DNA from: Mesobacillus campisalis
Lineage (GTDB): Bacteria; Bacillota; Bacilli; Bacillales; Cytobacillaceae
DNA length: 64,000 nucleotides
Reading direction: 5' to 3'
Assembly: GCF_000986785.1 (NCBI RefSeq)
Contig: NZ_LAYY01000004.1
Span: forward strand, 184,791 to 248,790
Shown here: in pieces, positions 33,491-43,606 of the stretch
How the letters are laid out: each line of letters opens with the position of its first letter
How positions within the stretch are numbered: position 1 is the first letter of the stretch
The notes under the pieces: generated by a model
Told to the model about the DNA's origin: nothing
Database searches by the model: none
What the model saw: the letters and a program-made list of their open reading frames with translations, nothing else
Made by a program: the position numbers and the translations under genes

Positions 33491-34606
33491 TAATTGTTGA
33501 AAAATCTGGAGATCATTTTGATTTATTAATGGACTTAAGGAAAATCTTAATGTTGATCTAATTTGTTGAATGTCCAAACCTATAGATTTCAGCACATGAG
33601 ACGGCTTACTTGAACTGCATGCTGACCCTGTGGACGCAGCTATAACAGGAGATAGGCTCTTTACAAGCAATTCGTTATTTACACCCGAAAATTGAATGCT
33701 TATTATTCCAGGAATCTTATTTTTTACATCGTTGTTGAAAAGGATTTGGTTTCCAAACTTATTTTTTAAGATTTGCGTAAGGTAGTTTTCTAGCTCACTC
33801 AGTTTACGTTGATTTTCTACTATTCTTTCGCTGGTTATCTCTGCTGCCTTTCCCATCCCGACTATATTTTGAACTGCAAGAGTTCCACTTCTGATTCCTT
33901 GCTCTTGCCCGCCGCCATGGAGTAAGGGAGTAATTTTAGTTGGAATTCCATATTGATCTTTTTTAATAAAAGTAACACCAATTCCTTTAGGACCATGAAA
34001 TTTATGAGCAGAGCATGATAAAAAGGTAATCCCAGGATACTCTGATAATTCTATTCCAACTTTCCCTATGATCTGAGTGGCATCAGTGTGCATGAACACA
34101 TTGTTCTCACGGCAAATCTCAGCTACTTCTTTTATAGGGTTTAATGACCCCAGCTCGTTGTTTCCCCATATTATAGAAACCAGAATGGTTTGATCCGAAA
34201 TTTCCTCTTCTAATTGTTGGACATCAATTCTTCCATATTGATCAACATCTAGATAAGTTAATTTATATCCTTTTTCCTCAAGATATTTGCAAGTTTCAAG
34301 GACAGAAGGATGCTCAACCTTTGTTGTAATAATATGGTTACCCACATGGGGATATTGATCTGCAACACCTTTGATCACCATATTATTACTCTCTGTTGAT
34401 CCACTGGTAAAAATGATTTCTGAGTCCTCACATCCCAGCAATGAGGCAACATGATTCCTGGCCTGTTTTACAGCAGCTTTAGCATTCTCAGCTACTGAAT
34501 AATATTTACTTGAAGGATTGCCATACTCCTCCATTAGATAGGGGAGCATAGCATCCTTTACTTCTGGATATAATTGAGTTGTTGCACTATTATCTAAATA
34601 AAGCAT
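33488..34606 (-). CDS. dndA: Cysteine desulfurase DndA (sulfur donor for DNA phosphorothioation)
   Basis: 372 aa, NifS/IscS family, PLP enzyme. Seen: LDNSATT at the N-terminus, SGSTESNN, VEHPSV, HTDATQ, the PLP lysine in SAHKFHGPKG, and the catalytic Cys in STGSACSSS. It removes sulfur from cysteine as a persulfide and hands it to DndC. Last gene of the minus-strand dnd operon, ten bp after dndE. Many dnd operons lack their own desulfurase and use housekeeping IscS; here a dedicated copy is present. A general NifS function cannot be ruled out, but the location is decisive. Confidence 0.92.
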   Translation of the reverse strand: MLYLDNSATTQLYPEVKDAMLPYLMEEYGNPSSKYYSVAENAKAAVKQARNHVASLLGCEDSEIIFTSGSTESNNMVIKGVADQYPHVGNHIITTKVEHPSVLETCKYLEEKGYKLTYLDVDQYGRIDVQQLEEEISDQTILVSIIWGNNELGSLNPIKEVAEICRENNVFMHTDATQIIGKVGIELSEYPGITFLSCSAHKFHGPKGIGVTFIKKDQYGIPTKITPLLHGGGQEQGIRSGTLAVQNIVGMGKAAEITSERIVENQRKLSELENYLTQILKNKFGNQILFNNDVKNKIPGIISIQFSGVNNELLVKSLSPVIAASTGSACSSSKPSHVLKSIGLDIQQIRSTLRFSLSPLINQNDLQIFQQL

Positions 34607-34616
34607 CGTTCATCAC

Positions 34617-34988
34617 CTAGTTATCCATTTTTAATAAGTTTTGTAACAGTTTTTCGTAGTTTCCAGCATGTTTGTATTCATTATCCAGCAACTCAATACC
34701 TCGTTCTAAATGAGCGTTAAAATAATCAGGGAAATATTCATCATCTGATAGGTTTCTTTTTGAGTGCTGACGAATCAATGCCTTATAAATATAATCATGT
34801 TCACCTGTCATTGCATTACGGTGGATTTCAACCCCTGACTTATTTTCAACTAAGTTTGGTAGGGAAGGAATTCTTAGCGAAAGCGAAACAGCAATTCTTG
34901 ACAAGATGTTCCACGTTAACCCGGTAGATGCTTGGAGAGAGACTAGTTTTTCGCCAGTTGTTTTGGATGTTTTTAATCGGAAATTCAT
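34617..34988 (-). CDS. dndE: DNA sulfur modification protein DndE
   Basis: 123 aa, typical length. Basic N-terminus (MNFRLKTSKTTGEKLVSLQA), the helical body RIAVSLSLRIPSLPN, and a C-terminal helix LERGIELLDNEY. In known systems DndE is a tetramer that binds nicked DNA and works with DndC and DndD in the sulfur insertion complex. Its ATG overlaps the dndD stop by four bases (translational coupling). Confidence 0.88.
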   Translation of the reverse strand: MNFRLKTSKTTGEKLVSLQASTGLTWNILSRIAVSLSLRIPSLPNLVENKSGVEIHRNAMTGEHDYIYKALIRQHSKRNLSDDEYFPDYFNAHLERGIELLDNEYKHAGNYEKLLQNLLKMDN

Positions 34989-36970
34989 AAGCTCAACTCC
35001 ATTTTATTAAATGAAAAGTATTGGTTTAGAATACGTGTTTGCTGAGTTTCTACGTTGAAGTCTAACATGTATTCCTTCGATATATAACCTGCTAATATTT
35101 TATAGTGGTGCTCATCGATTTCGGAATCTGTCGATAAAATAATAGCTTGTCTTCCACAGTTAGGAATAAATTCTGTTAACACCGCCGCCTTATGGGTTTT
35201 ATCAAGCCTGCCAAGTAGGGTATCAAAAATAAATGGAACCTTCCTTCCAGAACATTTAAAAATGGCCCAAATTAGAGAGATGAGCAAAATTTCTTTTTCA
35301 CCAGCAGATAGGGTTGTTTTTTCTATTTCTTCTTTCTGGCTATCAAATAGAAAAACCTCATATGTTTCATAGTTAATATTTATATAAGAGACATAGTTTT
35401 GTTTTCTAAATATCTTTTTAATCATAGTAGAAGCTTCGATTTGAACTTGTTGTAACTTCTTTCTTAATTGAATTTCACGGAATCGACGGCTGAGAGCAAT
35501 GATTTTCTGTGATTCTAAGAATGAACTTTTTGTTTTGTCCTGATCCTTTAGTGTGTTCTGGATTTTTTCGATGGCAGACATAGTTTGAATTAACTTATCT
35601 TTTAGGCTACTTAAATCCTTCTGGTGAGCTTTCATCTCTTCATCAATTTGTTGGATGGCCTCCTGATTTTTCTCCATATCACGAATCATATCACTAAACT
35701 CATTAGTTGAATCGTTGGCTTTCAGCCTTTGTCTTAATTCATAAAGCTCCTGTAGCAATGATTTATTTTCTTCAATCGTATTGAGATTTCTTAGATTCAT
35801 GTTACTAGAAATAGTCAAAACCATATTTTCAATTAAGCTACTTTCAGAGAAGGAAGCGCCATGTATTTGAATTGTGTCTGTTTTCGGTTTCATTAATTGC
35901 AACAGCTGCTCTTTTAAAGCAATACTACTATCAGGTTCAAACTGACCAGGAATGGATGATAAGATATTAACAAGGTTCTGGTCCGTTAATTTTTGATCCA
36001 TTTGTTTGTAAAGTTGGAATTGTTCTTCTTCTTTTATTTGATCTCTTGTTTCCAATAGCAGCTCTTTTGCCAAATAGAAGGGAAGGGTGTTGGAAACAAA
36101 CTCTTTTACTATTTCTATATTTTGTTTTCTTTTACTCTCAATGTTATGGATTTGAGTAAGAATTTCATCTCGTTTATCCTTAACAAGTCCCCCATTTTTT
36201 TCAAAATCATTTTTCACTCGTTGATAGTCGTCAACATATTCTTGCTTTTTATTTAAAAGGTTATCAATATTTTTTTGAATTGTTGAAATTTTACTTTTTA
36301 GGTCTTTTTCTTCGGTATTGAGTGTAAACAATTCCTTTTCTAGGGAAGCCATCTTGTTCACATCAAAGTTCTGACTTGAATAATTTTCAAGATCATTTTC
36401 CATTGTTTCAAATAAATCGAGATTGAAAACAACTCGAGAAAGATTTTTTAGGTAGTCAGATAGAAGATCTTCATTTACAATTCGTGAGATCTCCTCACCA
36501 TCAAACAAGCAAAGGTCCAACAGATGAGGAGGCATGATTTCTTTCATTTTGGATTGGAATAACTCTATATCATACTCCGAAAAATGTTTTCCATTAGCAA
36601 CAATTTCAAATAATTCCTTTAGCTTATTATTACTATATTTCCAATGCCGATAGAGGGTATAGTTAACTTTTTCAAAGTTATCTACTAAAGAAATATTTAA
36701 CTGAATTCGATAATTGTTTTCACCAATTTTCTTTGCATCTTTGTTAAGAAAACCTTGAACTCTTTTGAAGTATTCACTGTTATCGCTTTTAAAGCCAAAC
36801 CCATAAGAACCGAAAAGTCCTAATTTAATAGCATTTAAAAGTGTTGTCTTGCCTGCACCATTTTCGCCACCAACTAATACAACGTTTTTATCACCGTCTG
36901 GTCGTAAATCAAAAGTGTTAATACCTCTATAAGGACCTATATTGGTTAGCTGGATTTCATTGATAAGCAT
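34985..36970 (-). CDS. dndD: DNA sulfur modification protein DndD (SMC-like ATPase)
   Basis: 661 aa. Walker A GGENGAGKTTLLNA (residues about 34-47), a long coiled-coil middle (about 180-500), the ABC signature LSAGEKEILLISL (about 554) and Walker B VPFIFDTLLGRLD (about 578-590), then the H-loop region AIILSTDSEID. It is a Rad50/SMC-like ATPase thought to open or bend the DNA for sulfur insertion. It lies 23 bp after dndC and overlaps dndE. A second, clearly different DndD-like gene is at 49332. Confidence 0.92.
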   Translation of the reverse strand: MLINEIQLTNIGPYRGINTFDLRPDGDKNVVLVGGENGAGKTTLLNAIKLGLFGSYGFGFKSDNSEYFKRVQGFLNKDAKKIGENNYRIQLNISLVDNFEKVNYTLYRHWKYSNNKLKELFEIVANGKHFSEYDIELFQSKMKEIMPPHLLDLCLFDGEEISRIVNEDLLSDYLKNLSRVVFNLDLFETMENDLENYSSQNFDVNKMASLEKELFTLNTEEKDLKSKISTIQKNIDNLLNKKQEYVDDYQRVKNDFEKNGGLVKDKRDEILTQIHNIESKRKQNIEIVKEFVSNTLPFYLAKELLLETRDQIKEEEQFQLYKQMDQKLTDQNLVNILSSIPGQFEPDSSIALKEQLLQLMKPKTDTIQIHGASFSESSLIENMVLTISSNMNLRNLNTIEENKSLLQELYELRQRLKANDSTNEFSDMIRDMEKNQEAIQQIDEEMKAHQKDLSSLKDKLIQTMSAIEKIQNTLKDQDKTKSSFLESQKIIALSRRFREIQLRKKLQQVQIEASTMIKKIFRKQNYVSYININYETYEVFLFDSQKEEIEKTTLSAGEKEILLISLIWAIFKCSGRKVPFIFDTLLGRLDKTHKAAVLTEFIPNCGRQAIILSTDSEIDEHHYKILAGYISKEYMLDFNVETQQTRILNQYFSFNKMELSL

Positions 36971-36993
36971 ATATCAAACCTCATTCTCTACTA

Positions 36994-38583
36994 TTATAAA
37001 TGCAAATAATCCTGTTTTAACGCTTTGCTTAATTCATCCATCAAGCCTCTTCTTACTTTATATCCAGAGAAATCTTTTTCAATTGAAATTAATTTCTTTA
37101 TTACCTTAATATCTACTTTAAATTGGTCCGCAAGTAATTCAAGATCGGAAATTTGCTCTTTATCAAAGAGCGCACGGTCATCGATTTCCCAATCAATCGA
37201 CTGCCCCATAATTTCTTCATATATAGATGGTAAAGAATCGTCCCATTCACCATTATTAAACCATATCTTACGTATAGCTTTTAATTCATCCACACTGATT
37301 AATTCATGGTTAGGGTCTTCCGGGTGCTTTAATTCTTTTTGGACCTTTAAGAGCTTTGTTAAAATTTCTTTTCTTGTTTCCATCGTAAACGGACCCAATC
37401 CAAGTTGGGCATATTTCTGTACCATTTGGCCGTCCAAAGATTCTTCTTCGTATGATACGAGGATTCTTTGATCTTCTGGTGCGCTGAGGTCAATATTATT
37501 TTCCTCTATATGGGCACGTAGTTGATCCTTAGGAACAATTGTAAACTCATCAAACTTTATTAGTTGTTTTGCTCGGCTGGATTTTTTTGGAATTAAAACA
37601 TATTTTACTTCTTCAATTTCCTCAATCTTTACTTCCTTAAAGTAAATCTGACCATGTTTTCTATACTTCATTCTTTTAGTTCGATCATCTCTTATTTCTG
37701 CTAGCCAATTTCTATAATCTAACAAAGGTTTCATCCAATCATGACCACTTTGGATAAATCCTGTTAAAGCTTTATCTTCATTTACCACCGTACATACCCA
37801 GCATCCAAAGCGGCTGTTTCCACATGAGCCTGCCGTTTCTTTAACGGTTTTATCCACAACTAGTGGACATTCACCGCTGCTTGAATCCTGGTAGAGACGG
37901 TGTAGTTCATGGTTATCATCTCCCCATGGAGATGGGTGATTAAGTAGATAATTCCAAACATCATCAACGGAAAAGCTTCGAATTGGGGCATATACGTAAG
38001 CATTAGCTAAAGTTGAATGTCTCATGAATGTTTTTCCCTCGACAGTGTGGGAGCGAATGACATTCGCGCGAGTAGCACTCTCATCTTCACGTACCCCTAA
38101 TACCATAATGACTTCTCCAAATGAGGAAACCTTATCCATAACAAACTGGTTAGCTGGATCAATTTTTAGACGATCCGTACACCATCTGAACTGCTGATTA
38201 GGCGTTGGGTAGCCTTTACCGATAATGTTAACCCAGAAAGAATTTTTAATGATTGGCTTAACTTTGTGAGTTTCCATAGGCAAATCACGATTTAAAGCTT
38301 CGTCTTGGATTCTTCTAAGGGTTGTATTAATTGAATTAATAATTAAAGGTGTTTCTACTAACGTATCAGATGAAATGACATATACTTTTTTATGCAACTG
38401 TTCTTTAGGCATTTCGCTAAGTGCCTCAAATACCAGTTGAACCACCACGGTTGAGTCTTTTCCGCCTGAGTAGCCTACTACCCATGGCCGATTATCCTCT
38501 TTATATGCTTTCTTAATATGATCTTTAGCCTCATCAACAAGAGGGATTTGGTTGGATAATAAGTTTGATATAATTCCATTCAT
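36994..38583 (-). CDS. dndC: DNA sulfur modification protein DndC (PAPS-reductase-like ATP pyrophosphatase)
   Basis: 529 aa. PP-loop GYSGGKDSTVVVQL (residues about 37-50) activates the DNA phosphate with ATP; cysteines in FRWCTDRLK and in CGNSRFGCWVC (about 252-265) match the Fe-S ligands of DndC. These are the core residues of the enzyme that inserts sulfur into the backbone. The C-terminal 200 residues are longer and helical, as in other DndC proteins. Starts five bp from dndB. Confidence 0.94.
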   Translation of the reverse strand: MNGIISNLLSNQIPLVDEAKDHIKKAYKEDNRPWVVGYSGGKDSTVVVQLVFEALSEMPKEQLHKKVYVISSDTLVETPLIINSINTTLRRIQDEALNRDLPMETHKVKPIIKNSFWVNIIGKGYPTPNQQFRWCTDRLKIDPANQFVMDKVSSFGEVIMVLGVREDESATRANVIRSHTVEGKTFMRHSTLANAYVYAPIRSFSVDDVWNYLLNHPSPWGDDNHELHRLYQDSSSGECPLVVDKTVKETAGSCGNSRFGCWVCTVVNEDKALTGFIQSGHDWMKPLLDYRNWLAEIRDDRTKRMKYRKHGQIYFKEVKIEEIEEVKYVLIPKKSSRAKQLIKFDEFTIVPKDQLRAHIEENNIDLSAPEDQRILVSYEEESLDGQMVQKYAQLGLGPFTMETRKEILTKLLKVQKELKHPEDPNHELISVDELKAIRKIWFNNGEWDDSLPSIYEEIMGQSIDWEIDDRALFDKEQISDLELLADQFKVDIKVIKKLISIEKDFSGYKVRRGLMDELSKALKQDYLHL

Positions 38584-38587
38584 TAAA

Positions 38588-39685
38588 TTACTCTACTCCT
38601 TGAAAAAACTTATTTTCTAATGTTTGCTCGGCTTCTGTTAGTGGAAGACCGATTAGTTGTTTTACTCTGTTTGCAGTCAGTTGAATAGTGTAAGTAGTTT
38701 TTTGGATCCTTCCATTATGGTTGAAAGAACGTCCTAACCAGTCGCTGTTATTGCTTCTATTCCAATCAATTTTTGAGAGTTTCCGTATATACTGTTGCCA
38801 TTGATCAGCATGATATGTTTTAAGATAGTTACCTACTAAACCAATTGATTCAATAAATACCCCATGGCCAACAATAAAATTAGCTCTTAGATCGCGAGGG
38901 GAAAGTTCCTTTTTTAAGACCAAGTTCCATTCTACAATGGAATCACATAAAACTGTCCAAAAATCTTGCAAAAATTCTATTTCGTCATCTTTTATTTCGT
39001 CACCCTTTGCTTTCCCTAATAATTTCAAATTGGTGTTGAAAATATGGTTGAGTGCAAGAATCTTAGGAGAGTTTTTTGAAAGAGACACTCTCTCTTTATC
39101 TGTATACCTACTTAGTAAGGGATTTGATAGAATAATATCTTTTGTGACCATTGCCATACGGTCCCGATGGTCGTAAAGAATCCCAATTGAAGACGTAGTA
39201 TTGACAGCATGTCTATTTAAGTCAGAAAAAATCTGTTGTGATTTTTTTAACCCTGCATCATGAAAGAAAACAACCGAAATCGTTTCATTCCCAATTTCTG
39301 GTGATATTTTAAGTGCTTCTTCAATTGCAGCTCGTCGGTGTTGTCCATCATTAATTAAAAACCTGGCATCCAAAGCAATTCGTAATTGTCCTAAATCTTT
39401 AGAGATTTCTCCGTTATTATAAGGAAGAAACTCGATTTCCCCATCAATGGATGCCGTAATAGACGAAAATACATAATCGCTCTGATTCTCTACTATGTAG
39501 TTCGTCATCTCTGGAATTCTTGCCTTGTTTAATATACGTTGTGCTCTATGTTCAGGAGGGATTTCTTCTTCGTCAAATAAGAAAATTTTTGGGATTATTC
39601 TTAATGGGCACATTGCAACAAAATACTCTTTCCCGGCTTGAATCCCTTTAATAGCGGGAAAGTTGTAACTAAATGTACTGTCCAT
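38588..39685 (-). CDS. dndB: DNA sulfur modification regulator DndB
   Basis: 365 aa from the ATG at 39685, six bases after AAGGAGG; the ATG at 39691 directly abuts that site. DGQHRRAAIEEAL begins at residue 113, followed by DAGLKKSQQIFSDLNRHAV and TTSSIGILYDHRD, the conserved core of DndB. DndB is not needed for the chemistry, limits the modification frequency, and has been reported as a repressor of dnd genes in Salmonella. First gene of the minus-strand operon, divergent from dptF. Confidence 0.92.
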   Translation of the reverse strand: MDSTFSYNFPAIKGIQAGKEYFVAMCPLRIIPKIFLFDEEEIPPEHRAQRILNKARIPEMTNYIVENQSDYVFSSITASIDGEIEFLPYNNGEISKDLGQLRIALDARFLINDGQHRRAAIEEALKISPEIGNETISVVFFHDAGLKKSQQIFSDLNRHAVNTTSSIGILYDHRDRMAMVTKDIILSNPLLSRYTDKERVSLSKNSPKILALNHIFNTNLKLLGKAKGDEIKDDEIEFLQDFWTVLCDSIVEWNLVLKKELSPRDLRANFIVGHGVFIESIGLVGNYLKTYHADQWQQYIRKLSKIDWNRSNNSDWLGRSFNHNGRIQKTTYTIQLTANRVKQLIGLPLTEAEQTLENKFFQGVE

Positions 39686-39886
39686 GGTCATCCTCCTTGT
39701 TTACGTACGTAATATTATATTTCGATTATAAACTTGATGGTGTTATATACACAATAAAAAAAGCTTATTTTTAATATAAAATAGGGGATATAAAGGATTG
39801 GTTAAGTGAAATAGCATTCCTTATAACTCGTACGATTAATGTGCTACAATAGTATTACTATTGAACTAAATTTTGGAGGGTAAGTA
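39686..39886. promoter_or_regulatory. Divergent dndB-dptF control region with CGTACG palindromes
   Basis: TTACGTACGTAA (39701-39712) is a perfect 12-bp palindrome close to the dndB start. A second CGTACG core is at 39829-39834, just before the likely extended -10 GCTACAAT (39843-39850) of dptF. Both sites are placed to control one of the two operons. DndB from Salmonella was reported to bind TACG/CGTA half-sites, so DndB is a candidate ligand, though the half-site spacing here differs. GGAGGG before the ATG at 39887 is the dptF ribosome binding site. Confidence 0.5.
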
Positions 39887-42199
39887 ATGAGTTCAGGTGA
39901 AGTGAATTTTCTTAGCTTTTTAGAAGAGATAAACCCAGATGCAGCTCTGAGCGCAAATAAAATGGAAGCCCTTATATTTGAAGACCCTAGCAGTTCGATT
40001 ATAAAGGCAAGGGTGTACGCTGAGGAAATCCTGAATGAGGTTTTTAAACAGGAAAAAATCGATGTGCCATTTCAATCTTCATTATATGACAAAATTCTTC
40101 TGTTAACTAGAGAAGGATATATCAAAAGGGATATTCAACAGGCACTGGATACAATTCGCCTTTCTGGTAACAAAGCTGCACACAATGCCCAATTTAACGA
40201 TATAACGGTTGCTTTTAAACTTCATAAAGAAATGTATAAGATAGGTGTTTGGTTTTATGAAGTATACTCAACGGAAAATATAAAAATCCCACCATACGAG
40301 ATCCCTAAACCAAAACCAAAAGAGAATATTCAAGATTTAGTTAAGAAGGAACTAATGGAGCTTTTAGGGTCTGGTTTATTAGGAGGCAGTTTAAAAGATT
40401 TACCAAAAGAGGAAGATGGAACATCAGAAGCAAAGAGTGGAAACATTTCCAGAAAGGAACTTTTCGCAAAAAAGGAAACTCCTATACTTGATCCGCAGCT
40501 GGACCGTGAGAACAGCTATTTATTAAGGGAACTAAGAAGGTTGAAGGATTCTTCACAAGAAGCGATTGAAAACGCTAGCCAATTTAGTCGATTTAAAGAA
40601 TACTTACATGTAGACCGGAGAATTCAATTAGACCTTGAAAAGGTTTTGGAAGCTAATAAAGATCGCGATAAGGGAAATTTAATCTTACTTTGCGGAAGTG
40701 TAGGGGATGGAAAATCCCATTTATTAGCTTACTTAAATGAGAACAAGAAGGAGCTAATTGATAATTACACAATTTTCAATGATGCAACTGAAAGTTTTTC
40801 TCCAAATAAGAACGCTATGGAGACGCTTGAAGAGGTATTGAGGAATTTTTCGGACCAGAGTATTGAAAACTCAAAGGATAAAGTAATTTTAGCAATCAAT
40901 ATGGGGGTCTTACATAATTTTATTACAACGGACCATAAAGAATATAAGTATACAAAATTAAAACAATTTGTAGAACAAAGTGGTTTGTTTTTAGATAATA
41001 TTACCACCTATTATAGTGATGAGACTTTTGATTTACTCAGTTTTGGGGATTACCATTCCTATGAACTGACGGAGAGAGGGCCAGTATCTCACTTTTATTC
41101 TTCATTACTTAAGAAGGTTACAGATCCTCGTAAAGAAAATCCTTTTTATTTAGCTCTTAAGGAAGATGAAAATTTAAAGCAAGATACTATGGTTCATGCG
41201 AACTACAGATTTTTACAAAATGAATTTGTCCAGCAGCAAATTGTCCAACTTGTTATACAGACCATCGTAAAGAAAAAGATGGTTATTTCTGCTCGTGCTT
41301 TTTTAAACTTTGTGGCAGACATCTTAATCCCTGATCAGCTTGAAAAAACAAGCCTGATGTCAGAATTTGAAGTTTTGAGATCTGCACTCCCAAACCTCTT
41401 ATTTAATAGAAAAGACCGGTCTTCAATTTTAAATTCTTTAAGTGATGTTGACCCATTACATCAAAGGTCTGAACATATTGATGAGTTGGTAGTTAAACTT
41501 AATACGCTCGAGGACTGGGAAACAATCATTAAGGCGTATATGGAGGATCAAACCTCAATTAGATGGCTAGAACCGTTTATGTCTAAAAGCGAATTAACGG
41601 ATTACTCCTTTAATATGTTTTTTGAAACTTTTATCAGGTTGACTTACTTAACAAATAAAAAGTTTGCGTCCAATATTGAAGACCAAAGCTACACTCGGTA
41701 TTTACAAAACCTTTATTATTTTAATAAAGGTGACAAAAGAGCAGTAAAAAGCTTTTACGAGGAGATCAAGAATTCTATTTATAAATGGAAAGGTAGTCCT
41801 AAAAAGGATTACATCTATATAAATAAATCTACAGAAAAATACCGATTGTCACAGAAGTTAAACCTTAGACCTACGATTGATCACCTTAAACCAAGTACGA
41901 ACGAGGTAATTGATTCATTTAAATCGACGATTTTACTTGCTTATCATAATGGTAATTCTGATAATAAGCTCTTTTTGGATATTGATTTTCCTTTATATTC
42001 ACTACTTACAAAAGTTCAAGAAGGATATCGTCCGAATAAAAAAGATGAAGAAGATGCAATCAAATTTGTAGAATTTATAGATAAGATAATGGCTTCTGGT
42101 GAAAAGAAAAGGGAACTACTCGTACATTTTCCTAACCATCATAAGCAGTATGTAATAAAAAGAGATGATTTCGGAGCTTTTGTTTTTGAAAGGGAGTAA
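39887..42199 (+). CDS. dptF: DNA phosphorothioation-dependent restriction protein DptF (DndF)
   Basis: 770 aa. The N-terminal 130 residues look like a DUF4145 domain (SSIIKARVYAEEILNEVF, RLSGNKAAHNAQF), as found at the start of some restriction subunits. An ATPase part begins near 268 with Walker A GSVGDGKSHLLAYL. The large C-terminal region (LNFVADILIPDQL, LTYLTNKKFASN) fits DptF. With DptG and DptH it forms the restriction complex that attacks DNA lacking phosphorothioates. First gene of the plus-strand operon; seven bp before dptG. Confidence 0.9.
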   Translation: MSSGEVNFLSFLEEINPDAALSANKMEALIFEDPSSSIIKARVYAEEILNEVFKQEKIDVPFQSSLYDKILLLTREGYIKRDIQQALDTIRLSGNKAAHNAQFNDITVAFKLHKEMYKIGVWFYEVYSTENIKIPPYEIPKPKPKENIQDLVKKELMELLGSGLLGGSLKDLPKEEDGTSEAKSGNISRKELFAKKETPILDPQLDRENSYLLRELRRLKDSSQEAIENASQFSRFKEYLHVDRRIQLDLEKVLEANKDRDKGNLILLCGSVGDGKSHLLAYLNENKKELIDNYTIFNDATESFSPNKNAMETLEEVLRNFSDQSIENSKDKVILAINMGVLHNFITTDHKEYKYTKLKQFVEQSGLFLDNITTYYSDETFDLLSFGDYHSYELTERGPVSHFYSSLLKKVTDPRKENPFYLALKEDENLKQDTMVHANYRFLQNEFVQQQIVQLVIQTIVKKKMVISARAFLNFVADILIPDQLEKTSLMSEFEVLRSALPNLLFNRKDRSSILNSLSDVDPLHQRSEHIDELVVKLNTLEDWETIIKAYMEDQTSIRWLEPFMSKSELTDYSFNMFFETFIRLTYLTNKKFASNIEDQSYTRYLQNLYYFNKGDKRAVKSFYEEIKNSIYKWKGSPKKDYIYINKSTEKYRLSQKLNLRPTIDHLKPSTNEVIDSFKSTILLAYHNGNSDNKLFLDIDFPLYSLLTKVQEGYRPNKKDEEDAIKFVEFIDKIMASGEKKRELLVHFPNHHKQYVIKRDDFGAFVFERE

Positions 42200-42205
42200 T
42201 GTAAA

Positions 42206-43606
42206 ATGGTTCAAACATTGAATAGGGAGTATTTATCTAATCTCCTTAAAGGCAAGCATGATACTGGTCAAGCTGCGGAAATCCTTCCATTCTCTTCTAG
42301 AAAGGCGAAAGATTATCGTGAGAAGTTTCAAGGGGTTCTAGGCGAGTTGGTAAGGATGATTTGTGAGTTAGAGCTGGACAGTAAGGCTAGCAAAAATAAG
42401 GATATATATATTTCTGAAGAGGGCAATCCACTTAGTGAACAAATTGCAAATAATGTAGAATTTCATCACGATGATGATATGTATGATTTTGTGCGATTTA
42501 TGAATGATTATTTATTTAGTCATAAAGAAATAAAACCGGTACATCCGTTCTTACTTAACTATATCGAAGCTGATGGGAAGAAGAATGAATTCATTAAGTT
42601 CGCACGATTCATAAAGGATATCTTAATTCAAGACGAAAATAAAATAAAAGAGCTATTTAAGAACAAAGAAGCAGATGATGTGTTAACCGAACTGATTTTA
42701 GAGAAAATAGATTCCTTAAAGGAAAGAAAAAAGGAAGATCCGCAATATCAGCCTTTAATAAAGTCTTTAATATATCAATATCAGGAAGACGTAATCTACC
42801 TTAGTAAATATAAAGATTATTTTCTAACGTCCTTTCCGGTGCTAACCCAATATTATATTTTTATGTATGTATGCCAATTAATAATAAAATTTGACCAGTT
42901 TGCAGATGGAAACTTAGAAGAAATTCAACCACTTTATTTTGCGCTTGATTGGGAATCCATTAATAAAAGAAGAAAGGCTGCAAATGAATTAGAAGGATTT
43001 AGAATGATTAAAACTAAATCGCCTCACTTATTTCCACACGTACATGTGTTGTCTCAATTAAGTCATAATTTTTTTAATAAAGAGTCATTCGATAGTAATA
43101 AAAAACTTAGAGTCTTATCGTATAGTGAATTGTATCGGAAAATTCAAGAACAAGGAGAAGAGTTCGAAATCCAATTCTTACAGCAACTTAAAGGATGGAT
43201 TGAAGAATATCGAGCCCTAAAAAAAGTAAAAGCATTGGATACTTCTGAAGATATCCCATCAGCATTTCAGGTGCTCTTTAACTGTCTAAAAGAAGGTATG
43301 AATAATGATGTCTCTGAAAAGTACGGGAAAAGCATTGAGGATCTTGGCGCAAATCACTTTCTGAAAAGCAGAGGGAGTCTTGGACAGATTCTAAATATTA
43401 AGCACGAATTTTTACTTTTATTAACTGCTATTTCCGTAAAAAATAAACGAATTCCTCTAAATGATTTGTTTTTGGAATTTGAAAAAAGAGGGGTAGCTTT
43501 TGACCGTTATTCCAAAAAAGAGATAATTAACCTGCTGGACAATTTAAATATTATTGATAAAAAAAGTGATAGTGGTGATTCTCAATATGTCAAACCAATT
43601 TTATAA
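42206..43606 (+). CDS. dptG: DNA phosphorothioation-dependent restriction protein DptG (DndG)
   Basis: 466 aa, soluble, mostly helical, no catalytic motif visible, as usual for DptG. Identified by length and location between dptF and dptH, plus the C-terminal helix-turn-helix-like end (IPLNDLFLEFEKRG, YSKKEIINLLDNLNIID). It probably acts as a structural subunit of the DptFGH complex. AAGGGAGTAATG stands before the start. The dptH start lies inside its last 20 bp. Confidence 0.85.
   Translation: MVQTLNREYLSNLLKGKHDTGQAAEILPFSSRKAKDYREKFQGVLGELVRMICELELDSKASKNKDIYISEEGNPLSEQIANNVEFHHDDDMYDFVRFMNDYLFSHKEIKPVHPFLLNYIEADGKKNEFIKFARFIKDILIQDENKIKELFKNKEADDVLTELILEKIDSLKERKKEDPQYQPLIKSLIYQYQEDVIYLSKYKDYFLTSFPVLTQYYIFMYVCQLIIKFDQFADGNLEEIQPLYFALDWESINKRRKAANELEGFRMIKTKSPHLFPHVHVLSQLSHNFFNKESFDSNKKLRVLSYSELYRKIQEQGEEFEIQFLQQLKGWIEEYRALKKVKALDTSEDIPSAFQVLFNCLKEGMNNDVSEKYGKSIEDLGANHFLKSRGSLGQILNIKHEFLLLLTAISVKNKRIPLNDLFLEFEKRGVAFDRYSKKEIINLLDNLNIIDKKSDSGDSQYVKPIL

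Noticed and set aside
37025..37471. 148-aa frame on the plus strand
   Set aside because: Antisense to dndC; low-complexity Ser/Ile-rich translation and no start site.
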